Assembly (NCBI RefSeq): GCF_002875945.1 | Contig: NZ_MCZK01000097.1 | Span: forward strand, 205,697-269,696 | DNA from: Vibrio lentus | GTDB taxonomy: Bacteria > Pseudomonadota > Gammaproteobacteria > Enterobacterales > Vibrionaceae | DNA length: 64,000 bases | Direction of reading: 5' to 3' | Part shown: positions 37,991-46,811 of the stretch, piece after piece | Layout: each line of letters starts with the position of its first letter | How positions within the stretch are numbered: the first letter of the stretch is position 1 | The notes under the pieces: model-generated | Database searches by the model: none | The model's input: the letters and a program-made list of their open reading frames with translations, nothing else | What the model was told of the DNA's origin: nothing | Position numbers and translations under genes: made by a program

Positions 37991-38871
37991 TACGAGTCTC
38001 CTAAGTTGAGCTGATTAATCTTCTGGTTAGCCAATACTTCTGCGCCATCCAGAGCGTTGCCTTGAACATGTAAACTACGATCTTGAATCGCTGGTGAGAG
38101 ACGCTCACGATAGAACTGTCCTAAGCTACCCAAGAACATAATAGGTAGCGTGTTGTTACTAGAACAAGCCAGAGTGAGCAGCTCTATTTGAGTAGTCCCT
38201 TGCTCTATAATCGCTTTTGCCGTTGAACATTGCGATTCAATGTCCACCAGAGCTCTTGCAAATTGAGCATAGTCAGTCGCGTTCGCTTGGTTAATCCATT
38301 CTAATATTTGGCTACGTTTACTACCGGTTTTCTTCATAACTAAATCGCGAGTCAAAGATGAACTCTGAGTGTCGAACTCGATGAGGGTTTGTTGAACCGC
38401 TCGAAAGCCAAGCCAAGCGCCACCGCCTTGATCGCCAATCGGAAATCCCCATCCACCAAATTGCAGGGTCTCATGTAGGGAATCCAATTGGATGGCAACT
38501 GACCCCGTACCTATCGCGATACAATTGACGCCTTGCCCTGCATTGGCACCAAATACTGATGCTTCTGCATCGGTTGTGATGTACAGGTGAGGACAATGCG
38601 CTAAAGCGGATGTTAACTTGGACTTTAACTGCGCATTACCCGCTCCAGCGACACCTAACACAATATAACATTGTTTCGGTATTATCTGGTTTGTCGCTAG
38701 AATTTCATCAATATAATGAGTGAGTTGAGTCACAGCAGCTTCACCGTATAGGGTCAATGAAGTCGCCGGTAAAATGAACTCCTCAATCACTATTGATGTG
38801 GGCTCTATTTTCTTAAGCCTGACAGCGGTTTTTGTTCCGCCGCCATCGACTGCCAAAGTGTGTGTAATCAT
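37990..38871 (-). CDS. BadF/BadG-type amino-sugar kinase (N-acetylglucosamine/glucosamine kinase)
   Basis: 293 aa ASKHA-fold kinase. Phosphate-1 loop THTLAVDGGGTKTAVRL at the N-terminus, phosphate-2 segment GVNCIAIGTGSVAIQ, GGWGFPIGDQGGGAWLGFRAVQ and a C-terminal adenosine segment (FLGSLGQFYRERLSPAI). This matches GspK/NAGK-type kinases of the BadF/BadG/BcrA/BcrD family. In this operon the fitting job is GlcNAc to GlcNAc-6-P after NagZ releases GlcNAc; that substrate is inferred from context. It is translationally coupled to anmK and begins three bases after the symporter stop. Confidence 0.85.
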   Translation of the reverse strand: MITHTLAVDGGGTKTAVRLKKIEPTSIVIEEFILPATSLTLYGEAAVTQLTHYIDEILATNQIIPKQCYIVLGVAGAGNAQLKSKLTSALAHCPHLYITTDAEASVFGANAGQGVNCIAIGTGSVAIQLDSLHETLQFGGWGFPIGDQGGGAWLGFRAVQQTLIEFDTQSSSLTRDLVMKKTGSKRSQILEWINQANATDYAQFARALVDIESQCSTAKAIIEQGTTQIELLTLACSSNNTLPIMFLGSLGQFYRERLSPAIQDRSLHVQGNALDGAEVLANQKINQLNLGDS

Positions 38872-38874
38872 CCA

Positions 38875-40467
38875 CTAAACCGTTTGTAGCTTGTTGACTT
38901 CTTGAGTCTGTTTTTTACCTGCTAGACAGACAACCAACGAGACAAAGGTGCCAATACATAATTGATAAGGGAAAGCCAATCGAACACCAACCCAGTCAGC
39001 GTTAATCACGCCCATCACGCTATCCCACACGTAAGCCTGCATCAACAATGTCGTTAAGAAACCGGCGATAAGGGCTAGAGCAACCGAGGTTTCGTTGCCA
39101 CGTTCAGTAAAGATTGCAGTGAAGTACACGCCCAGTAAACCTGTGTAGGCAAACACCATCACACTCAGTGCAAATGATAACAGTGGCATGTCGGTGTATT
39201 GCTGCCAGTAGTAACATAAGATGCCCATGCTACCCAAAGCGATTGCTGCTACAGCCATACCAACACGTCCAGCTTTCACGTAATGGAAGTCATCTTGCTC
39301 TCCTTTACGAGCTTCTAACCAAGGCTTGTAGATATCTTGCACCGCAACCGAAGACATTGAGTTTAAGCCGGAGTTTAACGTTGAAAGCGCTGCTGCGACG
39401 ACACCAACAGTTACTAAGCCACGAAGACCCGCAGGCATTTCATTCAGCACGTAGTACATGAAGATCGTTACGTTCTCACCATTAAAGTTTTGCACGACTT
39501 CTTTGCCTTCCACACCCATTAGCTCAGGTCTTTGATAGAAGACATACAGCAGTAGACCAATAGACATGAATACGAGCACAACTGGAATTGAGAAGATGAT
39601 TGAGTTGATCATCGCTTTTGAACCTTGCTTGGCATCTTTACACGTCAACACACGTTGAGTCATGTCTTGATCAAGACCAAATGCACCAATGTTCAACAAT
39701 ACAAAACCAGTGATACATGCCCAGAAACTAAAGGTGCCAGCAGGACTAAAGTCGAGAGTGAAATCGAGTAGGGTCAGCTTAGAAGATTGGCCTTCGCCAG
39801 GGTTTGCGAGTACTTGAGCTATTTGGCTGAAGTCGGCTGGAATTTGTCCTAGTAAATAGATGATTACGGCAATGGCTGCGCCGACATAAACCACAAGTTG
39901 GATTAGGTCACTCCAGATAACGGAACGAATGCCACCCATGTAGGTATAAGCAAGGCCGACGGCTACTAAAATGACAACCGAAGTCACCACACTGCTAGGG
40001 TCAATGTTGGTAAACAGAATCATCGAGACTGCAATCGCAGCCATGTAGAGGCGGGCACCTGAAGCAAATACTCGACCGACCAAATACATCACACCTGCAC
40101 GTTGTTTGGTTTTCTCGCCAAAGCGCACTTTCAGTAGCTCATAAACGGTTGAGACTTTGTTTTGGTAGAAGCGAGGGATAAGTACTAAGGCAACGAAGAT
40201 GGCACCAATAATGCCGCCAATGTTGGTCGCTAAGTAGGTTAAGTCACCACGGTAGCTAGATTCGGGCCCGCCTAAAAATGTCGCAGCAGATTGTGATGTC
40301 GCGAGCACCGAGATAGCCACGACCCACATTGGCATCGAGTTACCACCTAAAAAGTAGTCCTTAGTGCTCGTTATTTTTGTTCGGCTGAAGTGCCAACCTG
40401 TAAAAGCAATAATGGCGAAATATATCGCAAATACGGCCCAGTCCAGTGAGGTAAATAGTGAATTCAT
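38875..40467 (-). CDS. Na+/solute symporter (SSS family) of the amino-sugar operon
   Basis: 530 aa with about 14 transmembrane helices. SSS family hallmarks: YFLGGNSMPMWVVAISVLATSQSAATFLGGPESSYRG near residue 40, RVFASGARLYMAAIAVSM, TYMGGIRSVIWSDLIQLVVY and ALSTLNSGLNSMSSVAVQDIYKPW. It is the first gene of the minus-strand operon and therefore probably the importer for the sugar the downstream enzymes use (anhydro-MurNAc, MurNAc or GlcNAc-anhMurNAc). E. coli uses the PTS permease MurP for MurNAc; none is encoded here. Substrate assignment is inference. Confidence 0.85.
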   Translation of the reverse strand: MNSLFTSLDWAVFAIYFAIIAFTGWHFSRTKITSTKDYFLGGNSMPMWVVAISVLATSQSAATFLGGPESSYRGDLTYLATNIGGIIGAIFVALVLIPRFYQNKVSTVYELLKVRFGEKTKQRAGVMYLVGRVFASGARLYMAAIAVSMILFTNIDPSSVVTSVVILVAVGLAYTYMGGIRSVIWSDLIQLVVYVGAAIAVIIYLLGQIPADFSQIAQVLANPGEGQSSKLTLLDFTLDFSPAGTFSFWACITGFVLLNIGAFGLDQDMTQRVLTCKDAKQGSKAMINSIIFSIPVVLVFMSIGLLLYVFYQRPELMGVEGKEVVQNFNGENVTIFMYYVLNEMPAGLRGLVTVGVVAAALSTLNSGLNSMSSVAVQDIYKPWLEARKGEQDDFHYVKAGRVGMAVAAIALGSMGILCYYWQQYTDMPLLSFALSVMVFAYTGLLGVYFTAIFTERGNETSVALALIAGFLTTLLMQAYVWDSVMGVINADWVGVRLAFPYQLCIGTFVSLVVCLAGKKQTQEVNKLQTV

Positions 40468-40549
40468 AGCAGCTCCGTAGCATGAATAGGGTAGAGGGTA
40501 CTTATAATTATTTTTTCAGAATGTCAGTTTGAATAATGAGTTTCAAAAT

Positions 40550-40662
40550 CTATTCCTTGGTGGAATAGTGACCAATGATTTTCTTTGACCATGATCCCAG
40601 AAGGCTGTGTTAGCTATTCCATACGGGAGAATTCGAAGGAATAATTATTCCAATGAGAATAC
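40550..40662. promoter_or_regulatory. operator candidates of the RpiR-type regulator
   Basis: CTATTCC-ttggt-GGAATAG at 40550-40568 is a perfect 7+5+7 inverted repeat. CTATTCC-atacg-GGAGAAT at 40614-40632 is a half-degenerate copy with the same spacing. GGAATAATTATTCC at 40638-40651 is a 14-base palindrome of the same half-site, followed by AATGAGAATA, which could form a further site. All lie in the divergent promoter between the symporter operon and the regulator gene. Confidence 0.6.
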
Positions 40663-40714
40663 AAAACTCGTTATGATAACGAGGTGCGGTTAGAGATAAG
40701 GGGAAGGGCGTTTA

Positions 40715-41563
40715 ATGAAAGGCATTGCGAAAGTAAAAGCGCTGTTACCCAAGCTGTCTCCATCCGATGCGCTGGTGGCGCGATATGTTCTTGACCACCC
40801 ACAACAGGTGAAGCAATTATCTTCGCCCGAGTTGGCCAAAGCCGTCGGAGTGAGTCAGTCAACGATAGTGAAGTTTAGTCAGAAGCTTGGTTATAAAGGG
40901 TTTTCAGAAATGAAGGTCAAACTCTACCAAAGCGATATGACTTATCAGCCCGTATCTCAACGTGGCATACATGGCACCATCACTCGTAAAGATCCGCCCG
41001 ATATGGTGATGGACAAACTTCTTGCAAGCAAAACACAATCGCTTGAGCGCACTGTGTTATTAAACGAAGGTGAGCAGTTAAACCATGCCGCAGATATTTT
41101 ACACCTTGCGCGTAAGGTGCAGATCTCAGGCGTTGGCGCCTCATCGTTGGTAGCGAAAGATCTTGCCTATAAGCTGATGAAAATAGGTCATGCCGCCAAT
41201 GCAGAGCAAGATGCCCATATTCAAATTGCCAATGCCGCTTCTCTTTCTGAAAATGATGTGTTGATTGCGATTTCTTATTCTGGAAACACCAGAGAAGTGG
41301 TGAAGGTGGCTCAGCTAGCCAGATCGAAAAAGGCCAAGGTGATAGTGATTAGTCAGCTATCACCTTCTGCTTTAGACAAATACGCTGATATTAAATTGAT
41401 ATCAGCAGCCGACGAAAATCATATTCGCAGTTCATCTATAACTGCTCGTGATAGCCAACTTTTTATTACTGACTTGTTGTTCATTGCGTTAACTCAGCAG
41501 GAAGAGCAAGCCGACCAATTAATTGAACAAAGCAAATCTGCAGTAGCAGAATTTAAGCAATAG
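40715..41563 (+). CDS. RpiR/MurR-type transcriptional regulator
   Basis: 282 aa. N-terminal RpiR HTH ([25 protein letters not shown] [50 protein letters not shown]) and a C-terminal SIS sugar-phosphate-binding domain ([61 protein letters not shown]). E. coli MurR, the closest known model, represses murQP and is relieved by MurNAc-6-P. Divergent from the murQ operon and 11 bases before nagZ, so it likely controls both. AAGGGGAAGGGCGTTTA precedes the ATG. Confidence 0.9.
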   Translation: MKGIAKVKALLPKLSPSDALVARYVLDHPQQVKQLSSPELAKAVGVSQSTIVKFSQKLGYKGFSEMKVKLYQSDMTYQPVSQRGIHGTITRKDPPDMVMDKLLASKTQSLERTVLLNEGEQLNHAADILHLARKVQISGVGASSLVAKDLAYKLMKIGHAANAEQDAHIQIANAASLSENDVLIAISYSGNTREVVKVAQLARSKKAKVIVISQLSPSALDKYADIKLISAADENHIRSSSITARDSQLFITDLLFIALTQQEEQADQLIEQSKSAVAEFKQ

Positions 41564-41574
41564 AAGGATATTGT

Positions 41575-42564
41575 ATGGGACCGTTGTGGGTAGATGTTGC
41601 GGGCTATGAGCTAACAGCTGAAGACAGAGAAATTTTAGAGCACCCAACCGTTGGTGGTCTCATCTTATTTGCTAGAAACTACCACGATAGCAAACAGCTA
41701 TCGGCGTTAAATAAAGAGATCCGCAAAGTCGTAAAACGTCCTATTTTAATCGGTGTTGACCAAGAAGGTGGCCGAGTTCAGCGCTTCCGCGATAGCTTTT
41801 CAATTATCCCTGCAGCTCAGGAATTTGCGACCAAGAATAATGGCGAACAATTAGCAGAACAAGCGGGTTGGTTGATGGCGGCGGAGTTGATTGCCCATGA
41901 TATCGATCTGAGCTTTGCGCCTGTTCTAGACAAAGGCCACGACTGTAAAGCGATTGGTAGCCGAGCGTTTGGTGAAGATATTGATACCATCGTTCGCCAC
42001 AGCAGTGCTTTTATTAAGGGCATGAAATCGGTTGGTATGGCGACAACAGGGAAGCACTTCCCAGGGCACGGCGGCGTGATTGCTGACTCACACCTTGAAA
42101 CGCCTTACGATCCTAGAGACGACATCTTTGAAACTGACATGGCGATCTTCAAGGCTCAAATTGAAGCTGGAATATTAGATGCGATGATGCCTGCGCACGT
42201 GGTTTTTTCTCACTATGATGATCAGCCAGCGAGTGGCTCTGAGTATTGGCTGCAGAAAGTATTAAGACAGCAACTTGGGTTTAAAGGCCTAATCTTCTCT
42301 GATGACTTAACCATGGAAGGCGCTGCGATTATGGGTGGGCCAGCCGATAGAGCAAAGGCTGCCTTGAATGCAGGTTGTGACATGGTGTTGATGTGTAATA
42401 AACGAGATGCACAAATTGAAGCTCTTGATCACTTAGCGATTCAAGAGGTGCCTTTAGCCAACTCATTGCTTAAAAAGCACAGCTTTGACTTACCGACTCT
42501 TCACTCGGATAGCCGATGGAAAGAGGCCTCAGAGCAAATTAAGCGAATGTTAAACGCTGGGTGA
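41575..42564 (+). CDS. nagZ: beta-N-acetylhexosaminidase NagZ
   Basis: Cytoplasmic GH3 enzyme that cleaves GlcNAc from GlcNAc-anhMurNAc(-peptides) in cell-wall recycling. Visible: [14 protein letters not shown] near residue 62, catalytic loop [19 protein letters not shown] (family KHFPGHG, Asp-His dyad) and nucleophile Asp in [13 protein letters not shown]. 329 aa (E. coli 341). Its placement after an RpiR regulator and beside anmK/murQ puts the complete hydrolase-kinase-etherase route in one locus; E. coli nagZ is elsewhere. Confidence 0.96.
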   Translation: MGPLWVDVAGYELTAEDREILEHPTVGGLILFARNYHDSKQLSALNKEIRKVVKRPILIGVDQEGGRVQRFRDSFSIIPAAQEFATKNNGEQLAEQAGWLMAAELIAHDIDLSFAPVLDKGHDCKAIGSRAFGEDIDTIVRHSSAFIKGMKSVGMATTGKHFPGHGGVIADSHLETPYDPRDDIFETDMAIFKAQIEAGILDAMMPAHVVFSHYDDQPASGSEYWLQKVLRQQLGFKGLIFSDDLTMEGAAIMGGPADRAKAALNAGCDMVLMCNKRDAQIEALDHLAIQEVPLANSLLKKHSFDLPTLHSDSRWKEASEQIKRMLNAG

Positions 42565-42590
42565 TAAATAAACACTCTATAAGTTTTAAG

Positions 42591-42618
42591 AAGGCGATAT
42601 GAAAAATATCGCCTTTTT
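42591..42618 (+). terminator. nagZ terminator
   Basis: AAGGCGATAT-gaaaa-ATATCGCCTT followed by TTTT. Confidence 0.9.
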
Positions 42619-42676
42619 TGTATGTGCTAGGCGTGGTTTAGGCTTATTTGTGCCTCAGAACGAACTAAAGATGATG

Positions 42677-42717
42677 TGTAAATTAATATTTACACTAAAT
42701 GTTTTTTATTGTTTACA
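42677..42717 (+). promoter_or_regulatory. two TyrR boxes upstream of aroF
   Basis: TGTAAATTAATATTTACA (42677-42694) is a perfect TGTAAA-N6-TTTACA strong TyrR box. TGTTTTTTATTGTTTACA (42700-42717) is a weaker box with a perfect right half. They are separated by five bases, an arrangement known for Tyr-dependent repression of aroF. They lie about 95-135 bases before the aroF start. Confidence 0.85.
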
Positions 42718-42810
42718 CTTGCAATCGTTTTTGTAGCTGTTATTGTGGTTTTAAAGATTGTTAGCCCAAATGGAAATGTTGGGTGTAAAAATAAATATAC
42801 AGGTTGGGTT

Positions 42811-43884
42811 ATGCAAAAAAGTGAATTAAGCAATGTCAATATCATCGACGAACAGGTACTGATTACTCCAGAGGAGTTAAAAGCGAAATTACCTTTGAGC
42901 GATAATGCTCGTCGTTTTATTCAAGAGTCTCGTGAAACGATTGCGAATATCATTCATAAGAAAGATCACCGTATGCTAATCGTGTGTGGCCCATGTTCTA
43001 TTCATGATCTAGAAGCTGCGAAAGAATACGCAAAACGCCTCAAAGCACTTTCTGAAGAACTGAGCGACCAACTGTATATTGTAATGCGTGTTTACTTTGA
43101 AAAGCCTCGTACCACTGTTGGTTGGAAAGGTTTGATCAATGACCCACATCTAGATGGTACGTTCGATATTGAGCATGGTCTGCATGTTGGTCGTGAGCTT
43201 TTAGTTGAGTTAGCTGAGATGGAAATCCCACTAGCGACAGAAGCACTAGACCCAATCAGTCCACAATACTTAGCAGATACATTCAGCTGGGCTGCGATTG
43301 GCGCACGTACTACTGAATCTCAAACTCACCGTGAAATGGCAAGTGGCCTTTCAATGCCAATCGGCTTTAAGAATGGTACTGACGGTAACTTAGGTACTGC
43401 AATTAATGCGATGCAGGCTGCTTCTTCTAGTCACCGTTTCATGGGTATCAGCCGTGAAGGTGAGGTTGCACTGCTAACGACTCAAGGTAATCCAAACGGT
43501 CACGTTATTTTACGTGGCGGTAAGCAAACGAATTACGATTCAGTATCAGTACATGAGTGTGAACAAGAACTGGGTAAATCTGGTTTAGAAGCTGCGTTGA
43601 TGGTCGATTGCAGCCACGCAAACTCTCGTAAAGATTTCCGTCGTCAACCATTGGTTGCTGAAGACGTTATCCACCAAGTACGTGAGGGTAATAAATCAAT
43701 TATTGGCCTGATGATTGAGAGCCACATTAACGAAGGTAATCAGCCGTCAGATATTCCTCTAAATGAGATGAAATACGGCGTTTCTATTACCGACGCGTGT
43801 ATCAATTGGGAGTCAACTGAGGCACTATTGAAACATGCACATACGGAGTTAGTCCCGTTTTTAGAGAACCGCCTGAAAGGTTAG
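42811..43884 (+). CDS. aroF: DAHP synthase, tyrosine-sensitive type (AroF)
   Basis: First enzyme of the shikimate pathway: PEP + erythrose-4-P to DAHP. Class I motifs: HRMLIVCGPCSIHDL, MRVYFEKPRTTVGWKGLINDP, EALDPISPQYLADTFSWAAIGARTTESQTHREMASGLSMPIGFKNGTDG, VDCSHANSRKDF. 357 aa from the ATG at 42811; the 34 upstream in-frame codons overlap the TyrR boxes and a hydrophobic nonsense stretch. The Tyr-sensitive subtype is inferred from pairing with tyrA, as in E. coli aroF-tyrA, and from the TyrR boxes. Confidence 0.94.
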   Translation: MQKSELSNVNIIDEQVLITPEELKAKLPLSDNARRFIQESRETIANIIHKKDHRMLIVCGPCSIHDLEAAKEYAKRLKALSEELSDQLYIVMRVYFEKPRTTVGWKGLINDPHLDGTFDIEHGLHVGRELLVELAEMEIPLATEALDPISPQYLADTFSWAAIGARTTESQTHREMASGLSMPIGFKNGTDGNLGTAINAMQAASSSHRFMGISREGEVALLTTQGNPNGHVILRGGKQTNYDSVSVHECEQELGKSGLEAALMVDCSHANSRKDFRRQPLVAEDVIHQVREGNKSIIGLMIESHINEGNQPSDIPLNEMKYGVSITDACINWESTEALLKHAHTELVPFLENRLKG

Positions 43885-43899
43885 TCAGAGTTTAAATTT

Positions 43900-43926
43900 A
43901 AGTGCCTCATCTAATGGGGCATTTTA
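43900..43926 (+). terminator. weak hairpin between aroF and tyrA
   Basis: TGCCTCA / TGGGGCA (one mismatch) followed by TTTT. Probably partial, as aroF and tyrA are expected to be co-transcribed. Confidence 0.45.
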
Positions 43927-43955
43927 AGATCTGTCGCTAACGAACCTGCGTCAGT

Positions 43956-43990
43956 GCGGGCTTTTAGATTAGCGCGGGCTTATAGATTAG
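43956..43990. repeat. 17-base tandem duplication before tyrA
   Basis: GCGGGCTTTTAGATTAG (43956-43972) and GCGGGCTTATAGATTAG (43974-43990) differ by one base. They end 11 bases before the tyrA start codon, just upstream of the AAGGAA ribosome-binding site. Confidence 0.75.
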
Positions 43991-44001
43991 TAAGGAATAA
44001 A

Positions 44002-45129
44002 ATGGCCGTTGAACTGAACGAATTACGCGACCAAATCGATGCTGTCGATAAACAAATGTTGGATTTACTGGCTCAACGACTGGCTCTAGTAGAGAAAGTC
44101 GGCGAAGTGAAAAGTGAACATGGTTTACCTATTTATGTACCAGAACGTGAAGCTGCGATGCTGGCGTCTCGCCGTCAAGAAGCCGAGAAAATAGGGGTTC
44201 CGCCACAGTTAATCGAAGATATTTTGCGTCGTACTATGCGTGAGTCTTATGCCAGTGAAAAAGATTCTGGTTTTAAGTGTCTTAACCCAGAGTTGCGTTC
44301 AGTGGTTATCGTTGGTGGTAATGGTCAACTTGGCGGTCTGTTTGGCCGTATGTTCAAGCTTTCTGGCTACGAGGTGAAAATCCTTGGCAGCCAAGATTGG
44401 GATAAAGCCGATGAGATCTTAGATAATGCTGGCCTTGTGGTTGTAACGGTTCCAATTCACCTAACTGAAGGTGTGATTACGAAGCTGGGTAACCTACCAA
44501 GCGATTGTATTCTTTGTGATTTGACGTCGATTAAATCAAAGCCTCTACAAGCCATGATGAACATGCACCAAGGTCCAGTGGTTGGATTGCACCCAATGTT
44601 TGGTCCTGATGTACCAAGCCTTGCGAAACAAGTGATTGTTTACAGTGATGGACGTGGTTCTGAAAGCTACCAATGGTTGCTGAATCAATTTGGTATTTGG
44701 GGCGCGAGCCTATGCCAAATGGATGCTGCTGAACACGACCATGGTATGACTTTGATTCAAGCACTTCGCCACTTCACCTCTTTTGCTTACGGCTTACACT
44801 TAAGTAAAGAGAACCCGAACATTGATCAGCTTCTGAAGTTAAGCTCACCAATCTACCGACTTGAAATTGCGATGGTTGGCCGTCTGTTTGCTCAAGACCC
44901 GAACTTGTACGGTGATATCATTCTTTCTTCGGATGAGAATATTGAGATGATTCGACGCTTCCACAGTCGTTTCGGTGAAGCATTAGAAATCTTGGATGGG
45001 AAAGATAAAGCCAAGTTCGTTGATAGCTTTAATCAAGTCAGTGATTGGTTTGGTGATTACTCTCAGCAGTTCTTGCAAGAGAGCCAAAACCTTTTAAAAC
45101 AAGCACATGACTCGATTCATCGTGGCTAA
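44002..45129 (+). CDS. tyrA: chorismate mutase / prephenate dehydrogenase
   Basis: Bifunctional tyrosine-biosynthesis enzyme. N-terminal AroQ chorismate mutase ([34 protein letters not shown]) and a C-terminal NAD-dependent dehydrogenase with Rossmann motif [28 protein letters not shown] and the catalytic His region [15 protein letters not shown]. 375 aa (E. coli 373). ATG at 44002 with TAAGGAATAA upstream; a longer in-frame start at 43954 runs through the tandem duplication and is rejected. Confidence 0.96.
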   Translation: MAVELNELRDQIDAVDKQMLDLLAQRLALVEKVGEVKSEHGLPIYVPEREAAMLASRRQEAEKIGVPPQLIEDILRRTMRESYASEKDSGFKCLNPELRSVVIVGGNGQLGGLFGRMFKLSGYEVKILGSQDWDKADEILDNAGLVVVTVPIHLTEGVITKLGNLPSDCILCDLTSIKSKPLQAMMNMHQGPVVGLHPMFGPDVPSLAKQVIVYSDGRGSESYQWLLNQFGIWGASLCQMDAAEHDHGMTLIQALRHFTSFAYGLHLSKENPNIDQLLKLSSPIYRLEIAMVGRLFAQDPNLYGDIILSSDENIEMIRRFHSRFGEALEILDGKDKAKFVDSFNQVSDWFGDYSQQFLQESQNLLKQAHDSIHRG

Positions 45130-45146
45130 TTACTATTTGAAATTAT

Positions 45147-45180
45147 AAAAAAAGAGCGACCTGATGGTCGCTCTTTTTTT
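45147..45180 (+). terminator. tyrA terminator
   Basis: GAGCGACC-tgat-GGTCGCTC flanked by seven A and seven T; it can work in both directions. Confidence 0.9.
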
Positions 45181-45189
45181 ATCTCATTC

Positions 45190-45294
45190 AGGACTAAAAG
45201 TAGTTAGCCTACAGTAGGCTAAAAGCAATTAGATCATCATAGGCCAAACCAACTGGCCCTAATAATCAATAGCTAATAACCAACAGCTAATAAC
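45190..45294. repeat. short degenerate repeats between tyrA and the M23 gene
   Basis: CAATAGCTAATAAC (45267-45280) and CAACAGCTAATAAC (45281-45294) are adjacent near-identical copies. CTAAAAGTAGTTAG and CTAAAAGCAATTAG flank GCCTAcagTAGGC at 45207-45219. No gene seen. Confidence 0.6.
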
Positions 45295-46304
45295 TAGTTA
45301 GTCGCGATAGGCTTTTTAGTATCTTCACTTGATACCGTGTCGATAGTCGAGCTAATGTAAGGCACGTTAGTCAGATTGATCTGCAAGCGAACCACATTAT
45401 CAATCAGCTGAACCAGTGGACCCCACTTAACCTTTTTCTCTTTCTCGAACACGTAGTTGAAGTTTTCCGGTGTCCAATCCATCAGGTATTGAGGGTTCAA
45501 TGAACGACCAAGGAAGCGTACTTCATAATGCAGGTGTGGTCCGGTTGAGTTACCTGAGTTACCACAACTCGCAATCACATCCCCTTTACTAACAAACTGA
45601 CCGCTGCGAACTTTGAATTTTTGTAGATGCGCGTAAGAGCTCATGAAGCCGAACGAATGACGCATAGTAATAAAGTTACCGAAGCCTTTTTTACTTGGGC
45701 GTACCGTTTCAATAACTCCATCTGCGGGCGCGACAATATCTTCACCACGCTTACACGTTAGATCGATACCAGTATGCACATGGCGCTTACCTGAAATAGG
45801 GTTAGTGCGGCTACCATAAGAAGAAGAGATACGTTGATAAGCCATAGGGCTGTCGTTTGGAATCAAGCGAAACATCGTGGCTCTTACTGCTGAATCTACT
45901 GCAGCAGCATCAATACGATCTTCTAAAGAGATATCATCGGTAAGCAGCTCTTCATCGGCAAGACCAAGCACGGATTCCACATCAAATACACGTTTACCAA
46001 GCAGTTGAATGGTGCCTTCTTTCTCGGTGAGTGTTTGCGATAACGAGTGATTGGTTTCTACCTGCTCGGCGTAAAGAAACTCGGTTTGCTCTTTTTCAAC
46101 AATCAGCGTTTCAATCAACTGTTGTGCATCGCCTGCTTGTATTGCGAGCTCTTGTTTACCTTCGACGTGCATGTAGGCAGCTCCGCCAATTAACAGCGGT
46201 ACTGAAAAAATGGCAGTGGTGCACATGAGCACGGCTTTTCGGCCGAAATAAAACGTCTGTTCCCCATTGTTAGAGGGAATAGTAATGGAAATTTTTTTAG
46301 ACAT
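45294..46304 (-). CDS. M23 family metallopeptidase, membrane-anchored
   Basis: 336 aa. One N-terminal transmembrane helix (KAVLMCTTAIFSVPLLIGGAAY, residues about 23-45), then a coiled-coil stretch (QLIETLIVEKEQTEFLYAEQVE), then the LytM/M23 domain: GSRTNPISGKRHVHTGIDLTC (H-x3-D zinc ligands), GFGNFITMRHSFGFMSSYAHL, CGNSGNSTGPHLHYEVRF (HxH). All zinc ligands are intact, so it is likely an active peptidoglycan endopeptidase rather than an EnvC/NlpD-type activator. No LysM domain. Transcribed away from the PilZ gene 48 bases upstream. Confidence 0.88.
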   Translation of the reverse strand: MSKKISITIPSNNGEQTFYFGRKAVLMCTTAIFSVPLLIGGAAYMHVEGKQELAIQAGDAQQLIETLIVEKEQTEFLYAEQVETNHSLSQTLTEKEGTIQLLGKRVFDVESVLGLADEELLTDDISLEDRIDAAAVDSAVRATMFRLIPNDSPMAYQRISSSYGSRTNPISGKRHVHTGIDLTCKRGEDIVAPADGVIETVRPSKKGFGNFITMRHSFGFMSSYAHLQKFKVRSGQFVSKGDVIASCGNSGNSTGPHLHYEVRFLGRSLNPQYLMDWTPENFNYVFEKEKKVKWGPLVQLIDNVVRLQINLTNVPYISSTIDTVSSEDTKKPIATN

Positions 46305-46352
46305 GGTTCTGTATTAACTAAATGCTTCTAATAGAAAAAGGTAATGGAGATA

Positions 46353-46721
46353 TTATTCCTTACCTAAATCGGTAAGGTGTTCAATCTCTCTATAAAGCAG
46401 TTCATCGTCGCCGACATTAAGCTCAACAAGGCGCTTAAGGTGGCTAATACTATCAATATCTAAATGCTCTATGCGTAAACGCATTGAGGTATTGATGGTA
46501 GAGACTATCGTTGCTTCTAACTGAATATTGATATCACTGTTGGTGAGCTTAAAGCTAACTTGAACAGGAACATCGTGGCTGAGTTGCTGCCATTTATCAC
46601 ATTGAATGAGTAAACCATGGAGAGATAAGTCTTGCACTGAGCCTGATACATTTACTTGTCCTTGTGAGATCTCAGTCGGGACTTGATAAATAACTCGTGA
46701 AAATTGACGTCTTTCAAGCAT
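46353..46721 (-). CDS. PilZ-domain protein (PlzA-like)
   Basis: 122-aa single PilZ domain. The c-di-GMP-binding signature appears complete: RRQFSR (RxxxR at residues 5-9) and DLSLHG (D-x-S-x-x-G) about 23 residues later. It lies between tyrA/M23 and ettA, the place of plzA in V. cholerae, so it is probably the PlzA orthologue. The effector output is unknown. The C-terminal helix (LKRLVELNVGDDELLYREIEHL) is acidic. Confidence 0.85.
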   Translation of the reverse strand: MLERRQFSRVIYQVPTEISQGQVNVSGSVQDLSLHGLLIQCDKWQQLSHDVPVQVSFKLTNSDINIQLEATIVSTINTSMRLRIEHLDIDSISHLKRLVELNVGDDELLYREIEHLTDLGKE

Positions 46722-46767
46722 AGGTAATTTCTCTATATCAATAGGTAAATAGTAAGCCAGATATATT

Positions 46768-46792
46768 AAAGGCCGCTATTATCGCGGCCTTT
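46768..46792 (-). terminator. hairpin downstream of ettA
   Basis: AAAGGCCGC-tattatc-GCGGCCTTT. The T tail on the minus strand is poor, so it may be partial and allow read-through to the PilZ gene. Confidence 0.65.
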
Positions 46793-46811
46793 GTTCAAAA
46801 TACAAGCTAAT

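Noticed and set aside
39168..39461. 97-aa plus-strand ORF inside the symporter gene
   Set aside because: Antisense shadow; the opposite strand carries clear SSS family motifs.
42709..42810. Hydrophobic N-terminal extension of AroF that would make it membrane-bound
   Set aside because: The segment overlaps the TyrR-controlled promoter region; the conserved DAHP synthase N-terminus starts at 42811.
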